18,439 nucleotides of DNA, from contig JABMOP010000002.1 of NCBI GenBank assembly GCA_013204125.1, forward strand, positions 1 through 18,439, written 5' to 3'. The notes below the pieces were generated by a model that was not told the DNA's origin, searched no databases, and saw only the letters and a list, made by a program, of their open reading frames with translations. The translations under genes were made by a program, and so were the position numbers. Position 1 is the stretch's first letter. Each line of letters starts with the position of its first letter. This stretch comes from Rhodospirillales bacterium. GTDB lineage: Bacteria > Pseudomonadota > Alphaproteobacteria > Rhodospirillales > UBA2165. Of this stretch, positions 1 through 7,796 are shown piece by piece.

Positions 1-493
1 ATCCCAAACGGGCCGCATTGGCGGCGGCGATGCCGGCGGCTTTGGGGTTAAAATCGACGCCGATGCCGGTGGCATCCGAAATTTCGCTTAAGAGCGCCAG
101 CAGCAAACAGCCGCTGCCGGTGCCTAAATCCAAAACCCGCGCCGCGGTGCCGTTCCAATCGCGGTTTGCCAACACCGCGTCGATCAGCGCTTCGCTATCT
201 GGACGTGGGATCAAGGTGTCGGGCGTGACCGCCAATTCGAGGCTCCAAAATTCGCGGGTGCCGGTTAAATAGGCGATCGGCTCGCCCATTGATCTGCGCC
301 GGGTAAGATCGGAAATTACCGCCGCCGCGTGGCTGTCGATCGGGCGCTTAGGCTCGGTTAGGCGCGCCATGGGGCCAAAACCGGTGACATGTTCTATCAA
401 TATCCCGCCGTCGAGAGGCGCCGATTCAATGCCGGCGGCGGCCAAGGTTTTGGTGGTTTCGCCGATCAGTTCACCGAGGGCAATCTGGCTCAT
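1..493 (-). CDS. prmC: Peptide chain release factor N5-glutamine methyltransferase, N-terminal part (cut by window edge)
   Basis: PrmC methylates the glutamine of the GGQ motif in RF1 and RF2 using SAM, which raises peptide-release efficiency in the cytoplasm. About 164 residues are visible; the catalytic NPPY motif would lie beyond the left edge. Reading from the ATG at 493 I see the small helical N-terminal domain, then the family signature EPIAYLTGTREFW (about residues 71-83), TLIPRPDSE, and SAM-binding motif I DLGTGSGC (about 121-128). The start overlaps the prfA stop as ATGA (490-493), the usual sign of translational coupling. The order prfA-prmC pairs the modifying enzyme with its substrate. 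Family assignment is firm; the gene is partial only because the window ends. Confidence 0.95.
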   Translation of the reverse strand, partial: MSQIALGELIGETTKTLAAAGIESAPLDGGILIEHVTGFGPMARLTEPKRPIDSHAAAVISDLTRRRSMGEPIAYLTGTREFWSLELAVTPDTLIPRPDSEALIDAVLANRDWNGTAARVLDLGTGSGCLLLALLSEISDATGIGVDFNPKAAGIAAANAARLG

Positions 494-1566
494 AATTCGA
501 TCTTGGTCAGCCGTGAGGCTTCATCATCAGCGATCAAAGCGTCGACAACTTCATCGATGTCGCCGTCCATAAACCGATCCAATTTGTAGAGGGTCAGATC
601 GATGCGGTGATCGGTGACCCGGCCTTGCGGAAAGTTATAGGTGCGGATGCGTTCCGATCTGTCACCCGATCCAACTTGGGATTTGCGGTTTTCGGCGCGC
701 TCGGAATCCGTGCGCCGGCGTTCCGCATCATACAGCTTGGCGCGTAACATTTTCATCGCCGCCGCTTTGTTCTTATGCTGTGATTTACCGTCCTGGCATT
801 GGACGACGATATTGGTCGGAATATGGGTGATGCGGACGGCGCTTTCGGTTTTGTTCACATGTTGTCCGCCGGCGCCTTGCGCGCGGTACGTATCGATGCG
901 CAGATCCTTGTCGTCTATGTTCACGTCCACATCTTCGGCTTCGGGCAGAACTGCGACGGTCGCCGCCGAAGTATGAACACGGCCTTGGGATTCTGTGTCC
1001 GGCACCCGTTGAACCCGGTGGACACCGCTCTCAAACTTCAAGCGTTGAAACACGTTACGCCCACGGATGCTCATGACCGCTTCCCTGTAGCCGCCGATCC
1101 CGGTTTCGTTCATGCTGATAAGTTCCTGCGTCCAGCCGTGGCGCTCAGCGAAGCGTTGATACATGCGAAATAAATCGGCGGCGAACAACGCCGCTTCGTC
1201 GCCGCCAGTCCCGGCGCGGACTTCCAAGATGGCATTCTTTTCATCGGCTTCGTCTTTGGGCAAAAGACGCATCTGCATATCGCGTTCTAACTGGGGCAGC
1301 CGCTCGGTCAGGGCGCGGCTCTCCTCTTCGGCCATTTTCTTGACGTCCGCTTCGGTGTCGGCGTCGGCGATCATCGATGCCAGGTCATCGAGTTCTGAAA
1401 GAACGCTCCGAATTTCCTGGACGGCGACGACGATGTCCGCCAATTCGGCAAGCTCTTTCGACAGGCTTGCATATTGGTTGCCGTCTAGATCGGTGCGCGT
1501 CGACAGGATATCGCGCAACTCGTCGTGGCGATCGACAACCTTATTCAGTTTCTCGATGAGTTCCAT
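490..1566 (-). CDS. prfA: Peptide chain release factor 1 (RF1)
   Basis: RF1 recognises UAA and UAG in the ribosomal A site and triggers hydrolysis of peptidyl-tRNA. The 358 residues are normal length. The N-terminal third is charged and helical. The codon-recognition tripeptide P-x-T is present as PDT (189-191), which separates it from RF2 (SPF). The peptidyl-hydrolysis motif GGQ is at 233-235 within GAGGQHVNKTESAVR. The ATG start is 8 nt after the hemA-like stop, without an obvious Shine-Dalgarno sequence, suggesting coupling to the upstream gene. The stop overlaps the prmC start by 4 nt. The gene is co-directional with hisS and the hemA-like gene, so one transcript is likely. Nothing in the sequence suggests an inactive protein. 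Confidence 0.97.
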   Translation of the reverse strand: MELIEKLNKVVDRHDELRDILSTRTDLDGNQYASLSKELAELADIVVAVQEIRSVLSELDDLASMIADADTEADVKKMAEEESRALTERLPQLERDMQMRLLPKDEADEKNAILEVRAGTGGDEAALFAADLFRMYQRFAERHGWTQELISMNETGIGGYREAVMSIRGRNVFQRLKFESGVHRVQRVPDTESQGRVHTSAATVAVLPEAEDVDVNIDDKDLRIDTYRAQGAGGQHVNKTESAVRITHIPTNIVVQCQDGKSQHKNKAAAMKMLRAKLYDAERRRTDSERAENRKSQVGSGDRSERIRTYNFPQGRVTDHRIDLTLYKLDRFMDGDIDEVVDALIADDEASRLTKIEL

Positions 1567-1574
1567 ATTTGTGG

Positions 1575-2729
1575 TCAGCGGTCCCGTTTCGGGCGGAATA
1601 ACCGATCCAGTAAGGGGCGCGCCGTCTTGCTATCTGCGCCATTGGAGCTTTCAAGCGCCTTTTGGTGCGCGTCTTGAGGAATATCGCCAACGGGCGTATC
1701 CGCGCCCGGTACGGCCAGATATTCTTCTGCGGCCCGGGCTGCCATCGAGCGGGCATTTTCGGCTTCCTGTTCGCGCGAAATGCGTCCTTCGCGGGTGACG
1801 CGTTCCAAATCGTCGAGGGTATAAAAAAAGGCATCTTCGATGGATGTTACATCGGTGTCGATATCACCCGGAATACCGGTATCGATTAAGAACTGGGGTC
1901 GGCGGCGGCGCGTGCGCAGGGCCTTCGCCACCATCTCCTTATCCAGAACATAGCGGCGCGTATTGACCGCGGTGAAGATAATGTCGGCGGTTTCCAGATG
2001 ATGCTGTAAATCGGCGAAAGAAACCGCGTGGCAATTGAGCTGCCCCGCCATAGATTCGGCGCGCGTTTCCAACGTATGGGTGACGTTGAGATCGGTCAGC
2101 CCGGCCGCGAGGAAGCTGGAACCCAACAATTCACCCATTTCGCCGGCGCCAATCAGCAATCCTCTGCAACGCGCCAGATCGCCGTGAATGTTGCGCGCGA
2201 CTTCGACCGCTGCCGCCGAGATCGAAACCGGTCGCTGGCCGATCCCGGTTTCGCGGGTGATCCGGTCGCTTAAATTCAACGCCGCTTGCAGAAGCGGCTT
2301 TAAAACGATGCCGGCTGCATTTTCGTGGAGCGCGATGTCGTAGGATTTGCGCACCTGATTCAAAAATCTGGGATCACCGATGACCAGACATTCCAGACCT
2401 GCGGCGACGGCAAAGAGATGCTTCACCGCATCGGCCCCGGACAGGATGTAGCTTTGATTTTCAATGTCGGAGCGGCTGACCCGTGCATTGGCGGCAAGAA
2501 GTTTTTGTATCTCGGCGGCGGCTTCGGGGGCATTTTCCGTCGCGCAGTATATTTCGGTGCGGTCGACGGTCGGCAATATGAACGCATCGGTCATGCCCGC
2601 GTCTGCAAGCCGCGCATAAAATCCCGGTAAAGCCTGCTCATCAAGGAACAGCCGATCGCGCAATACCATGGTCGAAGACCGGTGATCGGCGCCTACCAAA
2701 ACCAAGTTCATTGCCGCATTACTCATCAT
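1575..2729 (-). CDS. Divergent glutamyl-tRNA reductase (HemA)-like protein lacking the catalytic cysteine
   Basis: Canonical glutamyl-tRNA reductase reduces Glu-tRNA(Glu) to glutamate-1-semialdehyde for haem synthesis, through a cysteine thioester. This 384-residue protein keeps the fold: VGADHRS near the start (12-18), GADAVKHLF and AAGLECLVIGDP around 98-120, RETGIGQRPVS (159-169), a nucleotide-binding loop GAGEMGE (194-200), FLIDTGIP (280-287) and a DDL helix start (306-308). The active-site loop, normally S/T-C-N-R-T-E, reads T-V-D-R-T-E (54-59): the nucleophile is Val55 and the next Asn is Asp56. The conserved GEPQIL is GDPRFL. After about residue 340 a short hydrophilic tail replaces most of the dimerisation domain (E. 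coli HemA is 418 residues). Neighbours match the gammaproteobacterial hemA-prfA-prmC order. The start is one of two adjacent ATGs, 9 nt after hisS. Fold-level kinship is firm; reductase activity is doubtful. Confidence 0.85.
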   Translation of the reverse strand: MMSNAAMNLVLVGADHRSSTMVLRDRLFLDEQALPGFYARLADAGMTDAFILPTVDRTEIYCATENAPEAAAEIQKLLAANARVSRSDIENQSYILSGADAVKHLFAVAAGLECLVIGDPRFLNQVRKSYDIALHENAAGIVLKPLLQAALNLSDRITRETGIGQRPVSISAAAVEVARNIHGDLARCRGLLIGAGEMGELLGSSFLAAGLTDLNVTHTLETRAESMAGQLNCHAVSFADLQHHLETADIIFTAVNTRRYVLDKEMVAKALRTRRRRPQFLIDTGIPGDIDTDVTSIEDAFFYTLDDLERVTREGRISREQEAENARSMAARAAEEYLAVPGADTPVGDIPQDAHQKALESSNGADSKTARPLLDRLFRPKRDR

Positions 2730-2738
2730 TACGCCTAA

Positions 2739-3983
2739 TTATACCTTACCGGATAGATAGTCGGCCAGCGTGTCGAATGATAGCTCGATTTGCTCTCCGG
2801 AATCCATATCACGGAGTGCCGCCCCGCCGCGCGCTAATTCATCTTCGCCTAAAATCACCGCCCAGCGCGCTTTAATTTTATCGGCGCGTTTCATGCGCCG
2901 CTTCATATTACCGGAATATCCGAGATCGGTTGCAATCCCGGCCCGGCGTAGCGATTGCGTTATCTCCAGCGCCTTGGCTTCGGCCTCTTCGCCGATCGGA
3001 ATAACGGCGACCGGGCGCGGCGGCGGGATTTCGCCGTCCATCAGCAGCGCCAATCTCTCAACCCCTGCGGCCCAACCGATGCCCGGTGTCGCCTGGCCGC
3101 CCATCTGCTCGAACAGGCCGTCATATCTGCCGCCGGCCAGCACCGTTCCTTGGGCGCCGAGATCCTGCGTGGTGAATTCGAACGCCGTGTGGCAGTAGTA
3201 GTCGAGCCCACGGACCAACCGGGAATTAAGCTCGAACGGGATGCCTAAATTTCCCAATCCCTCCAGAACATCGTCAAAAAAGCGGCGCGAATCATCGTTC
3301 AGGAAATCTTGTAACCGGGGTGCGTCTTTGATCACCTTGCGGTCACCTTCGTCCTTGGAATCTAGTATGCGCAGAGGATTACGGGTTAACCGCTCGCGGC
3401 TGTCGTCTGACAGTTCACCGTCGAAGCTTTGCAGATAGTCCACCAGACGCGTGCGATAGGTGGCGCGGCTTTCATCATCACCAAGGGTGTTTATCTCTAA
3501 GGTGACGTTTTCGCCGACGCCAAGTTCATCAAGAAATTGCCGGCCAAGGGCTATGATCTCGATATCCGCCAGCGGCTTAGAGGCGCCGATCAATTCTACG
3601 CCGACCTGACTAAATTGCCGCCGCCGACCTTTTTGCGGACGTTCATACCTGAACATCGGTCCGCGATAGAAAAATTTGAGCGGCAAGTCTTGTTGCAGAC
3701 CACCCGATATGACGGCGCGAGCGACACCGGCGGTGCCTTCCGGGCGGAGCGTGATCCGCTCTCCGCCCTTATCTTCGAAGGTGTACATTTCCTTGGTGAC
3801 GATATCCGACGTATCGCCAAGGGTACGCGAAAACACATCGGTGGATTCGAATATGGGCGTCGAAATTTCGCCGTAGCCGTAACGCTCGGCAACATCGAGC
3901 GCGGTTTGTTCGACGCGCCGCATGCGGCGGCTTTCATCGGGAAGCACATCTTGAGTGCCGCGGACTGGTTTGAGAGACGCCAT
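2739..3983 (-). CDS. hisS: Histidyl-tRNA synthetase
   Basis: This class II aminoacyl-tRNA synthetase charges tRNA(His) with histidine in the cytoplasm. Its 414 residues are typical of the short bacterial form. The N-terminus KPVRGTQDVLPDE is diagnostic. TLRPEGT follows, and motif 2 is FRYERPQKGRRRQFSQVGVE at about 112-131. The histidine-specific loop LVRGLDYYCHTAFEF and motif 3 (GIGWAAGVERL) come later, with the C-terminal anticodon-binding domain after about residue 325. The ATG at 3983 lies 141 nt downstream of the rodZ stop, and the hemA-like gene follows after 9 nt. In E. coli and, as I recall, many alphaproteobacteria, ispG lies between rodZ and hisS; it is absent here. A weak promoter candidate lies in the 141-nt gap. 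Confidence 0.97.
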   Translation of the reverse strand: MASLKPVRGTQDVLPDESRRMRRVEQTALDVAERYGYGEISTPIFESTDVFSRTLGDTSDIVTKEMYTFEDKGGERITLRPEGTAGVARAVISGGLQQDLPLKFFYRGPMFRYERPQKGRRRQFSQVGVELIGASKPLADIEIIALGRQFLDELGVGENVTLEINTLGDDESRATYRTRLVDYLQSFDGELSDDSRERLTRNPLRILDSKDEGDRKVIKDAPRLQDFLNDDSRRFFDDVLEGLGNLGIPFELNSRLVRGLDYYCHTAFEFTTQDLGAQGTVLAGGRYDGLFEQMGGQATPGIGWAAGVERLALLMDGEIPPPRPVAVIPIGEEAEAKALEITQSLRRAGIATDLGYSGNMKRRMKRADKIKARWAVILGEDELARGGAALRDMDSGEQIELSFDTLADYLSGKV

Positions 3984-4049
3984 TTATCGACCTTCGCGTT
4001 TTATCCACCACCGGTTAGAGCCGGGATAGTATTAAATCCAAGCACAGGA

Positions 4050-4077
4050 TAAATAACGCCAGCCGGCCTTGCGTCAA
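4050..4077 (-). promoter_or_regulatory. Candidate sigma70-type promoter upstream of hisS
   Basis: On the minus strand TTGACG (4077-4072) is followed after 16 nt by TATTTA (4055-4050); an alternative -10, TTTATC, lies 18 nt from the -35. It would start transcription about 60 nt upstream of the hisS ATG, in a gap where a new promoter is expected. The -35 element is good and the -10 is weak. This is inference from consensus only. Confidence 0.3.
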
Positions 4078-4097
4078 GCGTAACTCCCGCGGAAAAT

Positions 4098-4112
4098 TCT
4101 TTTCTTAAAAGA
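4098..4112 (-). terminator. Weak A/T-rich hairpin after rodZ
   Basis: A 6-bp inverted repeat TCTTTT/AAAAGA with a 3-nt loop starts about 13 nt past the rodZ stop. On the minus strand it is followed after a few bases by TTTT. The stem has almost no G/C, so it would be a poor intrinsic terminator. It may be chance in an A/T-rich spacer. Confidence 0.2.
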
Positions 4113-4124
4113 GGAACGCCGAAG

Positions 4125-5336
4125 TCACTCTACAACGGCGGTGCCGGCGCTAAGCCGATCCGCTTCAAGAACGACGTTGCGGCGGACCGTGCCGACCGGT
4201 CCGATAGACGGAACCAGGATGCCGTCAACTTCAATTTGCAGCGCGCCGGCGTTACCGGTCAACAGACTAAGCCCGCTGCGCTTGGGAACTTTATAGGAAT
4301 CGCCGGTGCGCAAAAGTTTGGTGACCAAAAGCTTGCCGGCATTATTATCGCGCACCCTGATCCAACTATCGCTCAGCGCCTTGATAACGATTTGAAGTTC
4401 GGCGACCGGCGGCGGTGCGGGTGCGGCGCGTTCCGTCGGTTCGGTGCTTGCCAATTGTTCGGGCACGGCGGGGGCCTGTGGGGTCTCGCTGGTGCTTGGC
4501 GCTTCGGTGGGTGGCGGGCTTGCGGCGGGCTGGCTCTCCGGTGCGGGCGTCACTGCGGCGGCAATTTCGGCCGCCGGTTCGGCTTTAGGCGGTTCGGTTT
4601 TAGGTGGTTCGGGCTGGTCGGCGACGCTTGGGCTAGGTTCGGTCGGCTCGGACGGTTTGGCTGCGGCTTCCGGCTCGACAATTGCGGCGGCTGGCGCGAC
4701 CGTCGGCGCGACAGGTGCGATGGCCATTTCGGCGGGGTTTTCGCTTTCTTGTTGCTTGGTTTTGCCCTCGCCCACGCCCACGCTCTCGCCCTTACTTATG
4801 GCAGGGGCGGCTTCGGCTTCGCTCGCATCCGGCTTTTTAGCCACCGGTTCCGGTTCGATGCCTGTGGCGGCGGCTATTTGCTTGGGCACCGGTTCAACCG
4901 GCGCCGACGCTTGGCGGTCTTCGGTATTGACGAAATACCACAGGCCGTAGGCGACGACAGCGGCCAGCAAGCCGACCATAACCAGGGCGCCGCGCGGAAT
5001 ACTGTTTTCTGAATCTGCGGTCGGAAACACCAATTTTGGAGATGATCCGTCGGCGGTGATTTCATTCCGATAGCGGTTAACAATTAAATCACCGTCGAGG
5101 CCAAGTAGTTCGGCGTAGGACCGGATGAAGCCGACCGCATAGGTCGGGCCGGGCAACTCGGAAAAACGGCCGCCTTCGATTGCTTCTAGATAGACAAGGC
5201 GAATGCGCAGCCGTTCGGCGACTTTATCTAGATCATCGCCATGGCGGATGCGCGCGGCGCGCAAAATCGCACCGGCATCCGTGCCCGCATTATCGCCAGC
5301 TACGTTATCCATTGATGCTTGTCGTCCAGCCTTCAT
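4125..5336 (-). CDS. rodZ: RodZ-like cytoskeletal/cell-shape protein (HTH + TM + DUF4115)
   Basis: RodZ anchors MreB filaments to the inner membrane and helps set rod shape. The 403 residues show the full architecture. A cytoplasmic helix-turn-helix domain spans about 20-95, with the hallmark YLEAIEGGRFSELPGPTYAVGF followed by IRSYAELLGLD. A single membrane segment lies at about 116-136 (GALVMVGLLAAVVAYGLWYF). A long periplasmic linker rich in Pro, Ala and Glu runs from about 140 to 315, with EPPK-type repeats. The C-terminal DUF4115 beta domain starts near LQIVIKALSDSWIRV. The ATG at 5336 is preceded by GGATT at a usable distance; an internal ATG at 5312 would remove eight residues before the HTH. 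In E. coli rodZ precedes ispG-hisS; here hisS follows directly. Confidence 0.92.
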   Translation of the reverse strand: MKAGRQASMDNVAGDNAGTDAGAILRAARIRHGDDLDKVAERLRIRLVYLEAIEGGRFSELPGPTYAVGFIRSYAELLGLDGDLIVNRYRNEITADGSSPKLVFPTADSENSIPRGALVMVGLLAAVVAYGLWYFVNTEDRQASAPVEPVPKQIAAATGIEPEPVAKKPDASEAEAAPAISKGESVGVGEGKTKQQESENPAEMAIAPVAPTVAPAAAIVEPEAAAKPSEPTEPSPSVADQPEPPKTEPPKAEPAAEIAAAVTPAPESQPAASPPPTEAPSTSETPQAPAVPEQLASTEPTERAAPAPPPVAELQIVIKALSDSWIRVRDNNAGKLLVTKLLRTGDSYKVPKRSGLSLLTGNAGALQIEVDGILVPSIGPVGTVRRNVVLEADRLSAGTAVVE

Positions 5337-5355
5337 CGGTAATCCAAATCCAAGC

Positions 5356-5367
5356 CCGGATATCCGG
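5356..5367. repeat. 12-nt perfect palindrome just upstream of rodZ
   Basis: CCGGATATCCGG is self-complementary and lies about 20 nt before the rodZ ATG at 5336, inside the expected 5' untranslated leader. It could be a protein-binding site or simply chance. There is no family-level knowledge to name a binder. Confidence 0.3.
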
Positions 5368-5428
5368 TCTAACTCAGCACATTAACTGCGCATATGGTAC
5401 CAAATTTGAATAATTCCAGCACATATTA

Positions 5429-5457
5429 AATTTAACGATTATCGTGGGTGCTCACAA
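5429..5457 (-). promoter_or_regulatory. Candidate rodZ promoter with a palindrome in its spacer
   Basis: On the minus strand TTGTGA (5457-5452) and TAAATT (5434-5429) are separated by exactly 17 nt, each matching four of six sigma70 consensus bases. The spacer contains the 11-nt palindrome ACGATTATCGT (5435-5445), directly upstream of the -10, where a repressor could act. The site lies in the 155-nt A/T-rich gap between ptsP and rodZ, about 93 nt before the rodZ start. Consensus-based inference. Confidence 0.35.
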
Positions 5458-5491
5458 GTTGCTTTTAATTTCGCCGTCAAGTGGATGGATT

Positions 5492-7762
5492 TTATATGAT
5501 TACGCCATGATCGACTGCAAACTCCCTAAGTTTCTCCCTCAAACTATGCTCGGATGAACTGAATAAAGAGTCCATGTATTCGGTTAACTCCGTGGCCGAC
5601 AAGCTGCGGATCATTGCCTTGACCGGCCCGATTGAGGATGTCGCCATGGAGAGGTTGCGAAACCCCAGCCCGACTAAGGCCATCGCATCCAGTGGTCTTC
5701 CCGCCATTTCGCCGCAAACGCTGAAGGGGATGCCCGCATCGGTACAGCGGCGCGCGACATCGGCGAGGAGGCATAAGGCAGCCGGCGCCAACGGATCATA
5801 GCGGTCGGCGATGACTGGGCTGCCGCGGTCGCTGGCGAATAAAAATTGAAATAAATCATTACTGCCGACCGATACAAAATCGACGCGTTCCAAGAGCGCG
5901 TCCATTTGATAGGCGAGCGCCGGAACTTCGAGCATGGTGCCGATCAACAGTTTCTCCGGCAGTGTCCGGCCGCGTGCCTCGGCGGTCTTGATTTCCTGGT
6001 CGACGATGTGCCTGGCCGCGTCAAATTCGGCAACTTCGGTAATCATCGGGAACATGACGCGCAATTCACGCCCGTTTGCGGCGCGGATTAGCGCGCGGAA
6101 CTGGTGGCGTAATATGGTCGGCCGGTCGAGCGCCACGCGCACCGCCCGCCAGCCCATTGCCGGGTTCTCTCCCGCCGCCATTTTCCAATAGGGCAGATCT
6201 TTATCGCCGCCCACATCGAGGGTACGAAAGACAACGGGCTTGCCCTCGGATTGGTCGATGATGCGCTGGTAAAGATCGGCTTGCCGGTCCACATCTGGAA
6301 AATTATTGCTTTCCATAAACGGGATTTCCGTGCGGTAGAGACCAATGCCGTCGGCGCCGATATCTTTCATGTTCTGGACATCTGCCAGCAATCCGGCGTT
6401 GACGTTGAGCGAGATATGAATTCCATCTTTGGTTTCGGCGGGAACGTCATAGAGCGAAGCATAGGCGGCAATTTTCTGCGCCCGCGCGGTCAGCATATAA
6501 TTATAGGCGTTGATCGCTTCATCGGACGGGCGCACATGAACTTCGGCGTTATCGCCGTCGATGACGATGGTATCTAAATTCTCCACCATCGCCAAAATTT
6601 CACCGGCGCGTCCAACCACCGGGATATCCAACGCCTTAGCGACAATGGCGACATGGGTGGTCGCCGACCCCTCTTCGAGCACCAGTCCTTTGAGGTGCGT
6701 GCGGTCATAATCCAACAATTCCGCAGGACCCATATTGCGGGCGACAAGAATGAAATCACCGACATCGGCCCGACTGCCGGGAGATACCATTTCGCCGATC
6801 AAATGTTTCAATAGTCGATTGGCCAAATCTTCGAAATCGTGCATGCGTTCCCGCAAATAAGGATCGGTTTGCATACGGAACCGAGCGCGCGTGTCGTTGC
6901 GCACTTTAACCACTGCGGCCTCCGCCGAGAGACCGGTTTCGATGGCTTCTTCTATGCGGGCTAACCAGCCCGCGTCTTCCGCAAACATGCGGTAGGTTTC
7001 CAGAATTTCGCGAGGCTCCCCGCCATCGGCAACGTCGCTGGCTTCCAACATGCGATCTATCGCCCCATGCATGTCACCGAGCGCGCCGAACAATCTTTGC
7101 TTTTCCGTGTCCGGGTTATCGGCGACCAGCCGATCGATGGTAACCCGGCGTTCGTGGCGGATCGCGGTGCCGATCGCTAACCCGCCGTTCAGCCGCACCC
7201 CTTGCACGGTGATCGGCAGCATGGTGGCGCCATCGACCGCGTGCAATTCGTCGCTTGAAATAAGCTCGCCGCTGGCAATCAGCTCGGCAACCACCATGGC
7301 AATGGTTTCTAAGCTTTCGGTTTCTTCTTCCGTATAGTGCCGCCGCGTCCGGTTCTGTACCGCGATCACGCCGGTTACGCGCCCATCGCGCAAGATCGGG
7401 ACGCCGGCCAGTGAATGATATTTTTCCTCGCCGGTTTCCGGACGGTAGGCGAATGCCGGGTGGCTTTGCGCGTCGGATAGGGCCAATGGCCGTGCACGAC
7501 GCGCGATATTGCCGATCAGGCCTTCGCCGATGTTCAGTCTGGTTTGGTGGACGGCGCTGGGTGCCAGACCAGTATTGGCAAACAGCTCAAGCACTTCGCC
7601 GGCGCGCAACACATAGATGGAGCAAACTTCGGCTACCATATCGGTGGCAATGATTGCTACGATCCGGTCCAGGCGTTCCTGCGCCGTACCCGCACCCGCC
7701 ATAATGTCGCGAACGCGGGCAAGCAACCTGCGTGATCCGGGGATTGTCGGAATGCGCGCCAT
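5492..7762 (-). CDS. ptsP: PEP-protein phosphotransferase of the nitrogen PTS (EI-Ntr), GAF-containing
   Basis: PtsP autophosphorylates from phosphoenolpyruvate and passes the phosphate to NPr and then EIIA-Ntr. This is a regulatory chain linking nitrogen and carbon state to stress, potassium and, in several alphaproteobacteria, ppGpp control. Its 756 residues are typical. A GAF sensor domain spans about 20-165 (GLIGNIARRARPLALSDAQ, GVIAVQNRT). The phosphohistidine domain carries GSATTHVAI with His370 as the phospho-acceptor. The PEP-binding barrel has GIGLYRTE, FRTLDVGGDK and MFPMI, and the active-site cysteine is near 683 (SVCGEMAGR). All key residues are present. GAGGG lies 4 nt before the ATG. 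The gene sits 78 nt downstream of lysC, the standard alphaproteobacterial order. That gap holds a hairpin and a TATAAT box. Confidence 0.96.
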   Translation of the reverse strand: MARIPTIPGSRRLLARVRDIMAGAGTAQERLDRIVAIIATDMVAEVCSIYVLRAGEVLELFANTGLAPSAVHQTRLNIGEGLIGNIARRARPLALSDAQSHPAFAYRPETGEEKYHSLAGVPILRDGRVTGVIAVQNRTRRHYTEEETESLETIAMVVAELIASGELISSDELHAVDGATMLPITVQGVRLNGGLAIGTAIRHERRVTIDRLVADNPDTEKQRLFGALGDMHGAIDRMLEASDVADGGEPREILETYRMFAEDAGWLARIEEAIETGLSAEAAVVKVRNDTRARFRMQTDPYLRERMHDFEDLANRLLKHLIGEMVSPGSRADVGDFILVARNMGPAELLDYDRTHLKGLVLEEGSATTHVAIVAKALDIPVVGRAGEILAMVENLDTIVIDGDNAEVHVRPSDEAINAYNYMLTARAQKIAAYASLYDVPAETKDGIHISLNVNAGLLADVQNMKDIGADGIGLYRTEIPFMESNNFPDVDRQADLYQRIIDQSEGKPVVFRTLDVGGDKDLPYWKMAAGENPAMGWRAVRVALDRPTILRHQFRALIRAANGRELRVMFPMITEVAEFDAARHIVDQEIKTAEARGRTLPEKLLIGTMLEVPALAYQMDALLERVDFVSVGSNDLFQFLFASDRGSPVIADRYDPLAPAALCLLADVARRCTDAGIPFSVCGEMAGRPLDAMALVGLGFRNLSMATSSIGPVKAMIRSLSATELTEYMDSLFSSSEHSLREKLREFAVDHGVII

Positions 7763-7796
7763 TGGACCCTCTATATTAAAGCTTCAGCCGATACGT

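Noticed and set aside
996..1000. RF1 codon-recognition tripeptide is PDT (residues 189-191) instead of E. coli PAT
   Set aside because: The middle residue of P-x-T is variable in RF1 proteins; Pro and Thr are kept, so no changed stop-codon specificity is implied.
3984..4124. Search for an ispG remnant between rodZ and hisS
   Set aside because: The 141-nt spacer shows no recognisable coding fragment, only A/T-rich sequence, a weak hairpin and a promoter-like pair.
4236..5012. Long plus-strand open frames opposite rodZ, rich in Gly, Arg and Phe
   Set aside because: They mirror the Pro/Ala-rich RodZ linker in other frames and contain no recognisable domain.
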